Shown piece after piece: positions 3,260 through 5,521 of a stretch of 5,521 bases of DNA. Location of the stretch: the NCBI GenBank assembly GCA_013003805.1, contig JABDII010000216.1:1-5521 (forward strand), in the 5' to 3' direction. The translations under genes were made by a program, and so were the position numbers. The DNA comes from Gemmatimonadales bacterium (lineage in GTDB: Bacteria > Gemmatimonadota > Gemmatimonadetes > Gemmatimonadales > GWC2-71-9). Below the pieces are notes generated by a model. The model searched no databases. It had not been told where the DNA came from and saw only the letters and a program-made list of their open reading frames with translations. Numbering within the stretch: the stretch's first letter is position 1; every line of letters begins with the position of its first letter.

Positions 3260-5521
3260 ATGATGCCGGAACCGGACCGGGCCCAATCCGCGGGACCGGA
3301 TGAGCTTCCGCGACCGAAGATGCCCGATGCAGCTGTGGGGACCATGCCGACCGCGGCAATGCCGGAGGGGGAGCCAGGGGCCAGGATGCCGCCGGGCGAG
3401 ACACCCGGTGAGACCGCTGAGGGCGCAATGCCCGTGCCCAACGCGGTCGGCGGAGGGATGTCGGAGCCCGAGGGCTTGGGGGGGATGCCGGCGGTGGCGT
3501 TAGGGGGACACGAAGCACAGGGCGAGCCCCGATTCCCGCCCGCGGTTCCTCAGCAAGAGATCAGAGGGATGTGGGAGCCCGGCCGGGTCGAAGTGGAGTT
3601 TCGAGACGATATACGTCCGCAGCTTGCTCCGACCCTAGAACAGGGGGCGCCTGCGATTGAGAGCAGAGCGGCTCTCGACCTGGATTCGATCAACGAGGTG
3701 TTCCGCAGGCATCGAATTCAACGTGTAGAGCCGAGTGTCGACACTCCGCTTGAGGAGGCAGACCGCGCCCAGGCCGCAGCGCTTCGGGCGGATCCTGCGA
3801 TGCCCAACCTCGGGAGCTTCTTCACGCTCCAGTTTCCGCCGACGGCTGACATCGAGCGGATCGCGAGTGAGCTCAGCCAACTCCCGGAAGTGGAGCGAGC
3901 CGTTCCCGTGCCCAAGGCCGTTCCGCCTGCGGAGCCGGAGGACGAGCCCTTGGTGGGGGACCAGGACACGGTGGTCCTCGACCCCCTCACCGGCCTCGAA
4001 AACCAGTGGTATGTCCATCGCTGCCGCGTCGATCGCGCCTGGTCGCGAGCTACCGGACAGGGGGTCGTCATTGCGGATATCGACTGGGGCTACCGTACGA
4101 CCCACGAAGATCTCGAGCCGCGTTTCGACATGGGCCGCGCCTACAATTCGTACGACGGTGGCTCGGTAGTGGACTTTGGCGAATTCATCGACCATGGAAC
4201 AGGTGTGATGGGCCACACCGGAGCCGCCGTGAACGACAAGGGAATGGCCGGTTTCGCGCACAAGGCCTCTCTCTGGCCAATCCAGGCCAACGACGGACCT
4301 GGCTCGCCGGTCAGCGGTAATGCCTGGGCCCAGGCTATCGAACATGTCCGGCTCGCCGACAGTGATGGCGCCCGCAAGGTGATCATCCTCGAGGTACAGA
4401 CGGGCTCGTTCGGCAACTACGAAATGGTCCCATCGGTCAACGCCGCCATCCGAACTGCCATCGCCGACGGCGTGGTGGTCTGCGTTGCCGCCGGCAACGG
4501 CGACCGCGATGCAGGCCTCGACGACCATGGCAACCCCATTCCCGAAACTGGCTCCATTCTCGTCGGGGCAACGGCCTACCACGCCGCCTCCAACCAGCGA
4601 TGGCGTTTCAGCAACTACGGGCCAAGGATCGTGGTCTCGGCCCCGGGTGACAGCAGTCACGACCTCACCTGCAGCAGCATAGCCGATACGGCATACCGCA
4701 ACACCTTCGGTGGCACCTCGGGCGCGACTCCCAAAGTTGCGGGCACAGCCGCGCTGTTGCTGGAGGTCGATCCGAACCTCACCCACGGGGAGATCCGGGA
4801 CATCCTACGTCAGACCGGGTCGACGGTGGTCACCGGGCCGGACAAGCCTGTTGGCACGTTCCTAGATGCCGATGCGGCCGTAATCGAGGTGGTCCAGCGC
4901 AAGACGTCACGTCTCGATGTCTTTGTTCGCGGCCACAACAGGGCGGTCTGGGAGAAAATGCAAACGGCACCCAACAACGGCTGGAGCGGCTATTCGTCCC
5001 TCGGCGGTTGGATCGACCGTTTGGCGGTAAGTCAGAATTCGGACGGGAGGCTGGAGATCTTTGCTCGCGGTTCGGACAAGGCCCTGTGGCACAAGTGGCA
5101 GACAGCGCCGAGCGGCGCTTGGAGCGGTTGGATGTCGAAGGGCGGATGGATTGACCGGGTTGCCGCGGGTCGCAACTTCGACGGGCGGCTGGAGGTCTTC
5201 GCCCGTGGCGGCGACAGAGCTCTCTGGCACCGATGGCAGACATCGCCGGGCGGCGCATGGAGCGGTTGGGCGTCGCTGGGCGGTTGGATCAACGACATCA
5301 CCGTCAGCAACAACGAGGATGGCCGGCTAGAGGTCTTCGTCCGTGGTTCGGATTCGGCCCTGTGGCACAAGTGGCAGACGACGCCCGGCGGCGGCTGGAG
5401 CGGCTGGGCATCGCTCGGCGGCTGGATCGACCTGACCGCCGTGGAGAGGAACGAGGACGGCCGGCTGGAGGTCTTTGCTCGTGGTTCGGACAAGGGCCTG
5501 TGGCACAAGTGGCAGACCGCG
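3260..5521 (+). CDS. S8 subtilisin-like protease with C-terminal beta-propeller lectin-type repeats (3' partial)
   Basis: 754 residues are visible and the frame is open at the window edge. Numbering from the ATG at 3260: residues 1-100 are low-complexity, rich in Met, Pro, Gly and Glu, with seven MP dipeptides. Residues 109-220 look like a propeptide, ending in SELSQLPEVERAVPVP as I9-type inhibitor propeptides do. The S8 domain spans about 248-545. It has catalytic Asp275 in VIADIDWGY (usually V-x-D-T-G), His312 in DHGTGVMG, oxyanion Asn413 in VAAGN and nucleophile Ser487 in GGTSGATPKVAG, so the triad is complete and activity is expected. From 549 on, four full 46-residue repeats and part of a fifth carry DGRLEVFARGSD...LWHKWQT...W-S-G-W...L-G-G-W-I-D, typical of DUF346/PLL-type propeller lectins, which suggests glycan or surface binding. 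No hydrophobic signal peptide is visible from either candidate start. It is transcribed divergently from the sigma operon. The start is uncertain because the frame continues upstream through an amber codon. Confidence 0.88.
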   Translation, partial: MMPEPDRAQSAGPDELPRPKMPDAAVGTMPTAAMPEGEPGARMPPGETPGETAEGAMPVPNAVGGGMSEPEGLGGMPAVALGGHEAQGEPRFPPAVPQQEIRGMWEPGRVEVEFRDDIRPQLAPTLEQGAPAIESRAALDLDSINEVFRRHRIQRVEPSVDTPLEEADRAQAAALRADPAMPNLGSFFTLQFPPTADIERIASELSQLPEVERAVPVPKAVPPAEPEDEPLVGDQDTVVLDPLTGLENQWYVHRCRVDRAWSRATGQGVVIADIDWGYRTTHEDLEPRFDMGRAYNSYDGGSVVDFGEFIDHGTGVMGHTGAAVNDKGMAGFAHKASLWPIQANDGPGSPVSGNAWAQAIEHVRLADSDGARKVIILEVQTGSFGNYEMVPSVNAAIRTAIADGVVVCVAAGNGDRDAGLDDHGNPIPETGSILVGATAYHAASNQRWRFSNYGPRIVVSAPGDSSHDLTCSSIADTAYRNTFGGTSGATPKVAGTAALLLEVDPNLTHGEIRDILRQTGSTVVTGPDKPVGTFLDADAAVIEVVQRKTSRLDVFVRGHNRAVWEKMQTAPNNGWSGYSSLGGWIDRLAVSQNSDGRLEIFARGSDKALWHKWQTAPSGAWSGWMSKGGWIDRVAAGRNFDGRLEVFARGGDRALWHRWQTSPGGAWSGWASLGGWINDITVSNNEDGRLEVFVRGSDSALWHKWQTTPGGGWSGWASLGGWIDLTAVERNEDGRLEVFARGSDKGLWHKWQTA
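4904..5521 (+). repeat. 138-bp in-frame tandem repeats (propeller blades)
   Basis: Units begin at 4904, 5042, 5180, 5318 and 5456, each exactly 138 bp (46 codons); the fifth is cut by the window end after 66 bp. The first is the most diverged (RLDVFVRGHNRAVWEKMQT). The second and fifth agree at 60 of the 66 bases available. Conserved positions include F-x-R-G, the W of LWHKWQ, W-S-G-W and G-G-W-I. PLL-like propellers have seven blades, so about two and a half more units are expected beyond the window. The near-identity points to recent duplication or gene conversion within the gene. Confidence 0.9.

Noticed and set aside
3635..4786. Long minus-strand open frame of 383 codons
   Set aside because: It lies antisense to the S8 catalytic region, which has clear family motifs. 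Long antisense frames are expected in GC-rich coding DNA, and its translation shows no recognisable domain.
5032..5508. Minus-strand frame with internal repeats (Pro/Ser-rich)
   Set aside because: The periodicity is simply the reverse complement of the propeller blade repeats.

Overview
The window is GC-rich and protein-dense. It resembles a chromosome segment from a high-GC, Gram-negative-type soil or sediment bacterium. A Gemmatimonadota or Acidobacteriota-like source is plausible: the ECF sigma / zinc-finger anti-sigma / DUF4097 gene order, the 'GHA|Q' signal-peptide end and the helical anti-sigma tail fit that. This is inference from gene style, not a phylogenetic result.

Layout. On the minus strand, reading leftwards from about 2746, four genes run in series: an ECF sigma factor (2746-2156), a membrane-anchored zinc-finger anti-sigma factor (2159-1482), an exported DUF4097-type beta-repeat protein (1485-601) and, after a 78-bp gap, a small exported beta-rich protein (522-4). 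The first three are coupled by two ATGA stop/start overlaps. The last has its own upstream element. A two-part motif (CTAAACAYTCG, then GGCGRCATC at identical spacing) lies upstream of both the sigma gene and the small exported gene. It has the geometry of an ECF-sigma promoter, so it may be the autoregulated target site of this sigma factor. A separate sigma-70-like promoter (ATGACG, 17 bp, TATGAT) lies further upstream of the sigma gene.

A divergent non-coding region (2747-3175) holds these promoters, an inverted repeat beside the sigma-70-like -35 box, and a 14-bp palindrome. To its right, on the plus strand, one large gene runs off the window. It encodes a subtilisin-like (S8) serine protease with an intact Asp/His/Asn/Ser set, a Met-Pro/Gly-rich N-terminus, a propeptide-like region and a C-terminal run of 46-residue Trp-rich repeats of the DUF346/PLL-lectin beta-propeller type. 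This gene has no stop in the window.

The oddest point is the start of the protease gene. A well-placed ribosome binding site and start codon open a GC3-rich frame that meets an in-frame amber TAG after 16 codons. The same frame then continues into the protease, with a second usable start at 3260. The gene may carry a short leader peptide, a nonsense mutation, readthrough, or a sequence error.

Working model (inference): the sigma/anti-sigma pair senses an envelope state and switches on its own operon and the small exported protein. The divergent protease-lectin is a separate unit, and nothing in the sequence ties it firmly to the sigma regulon.
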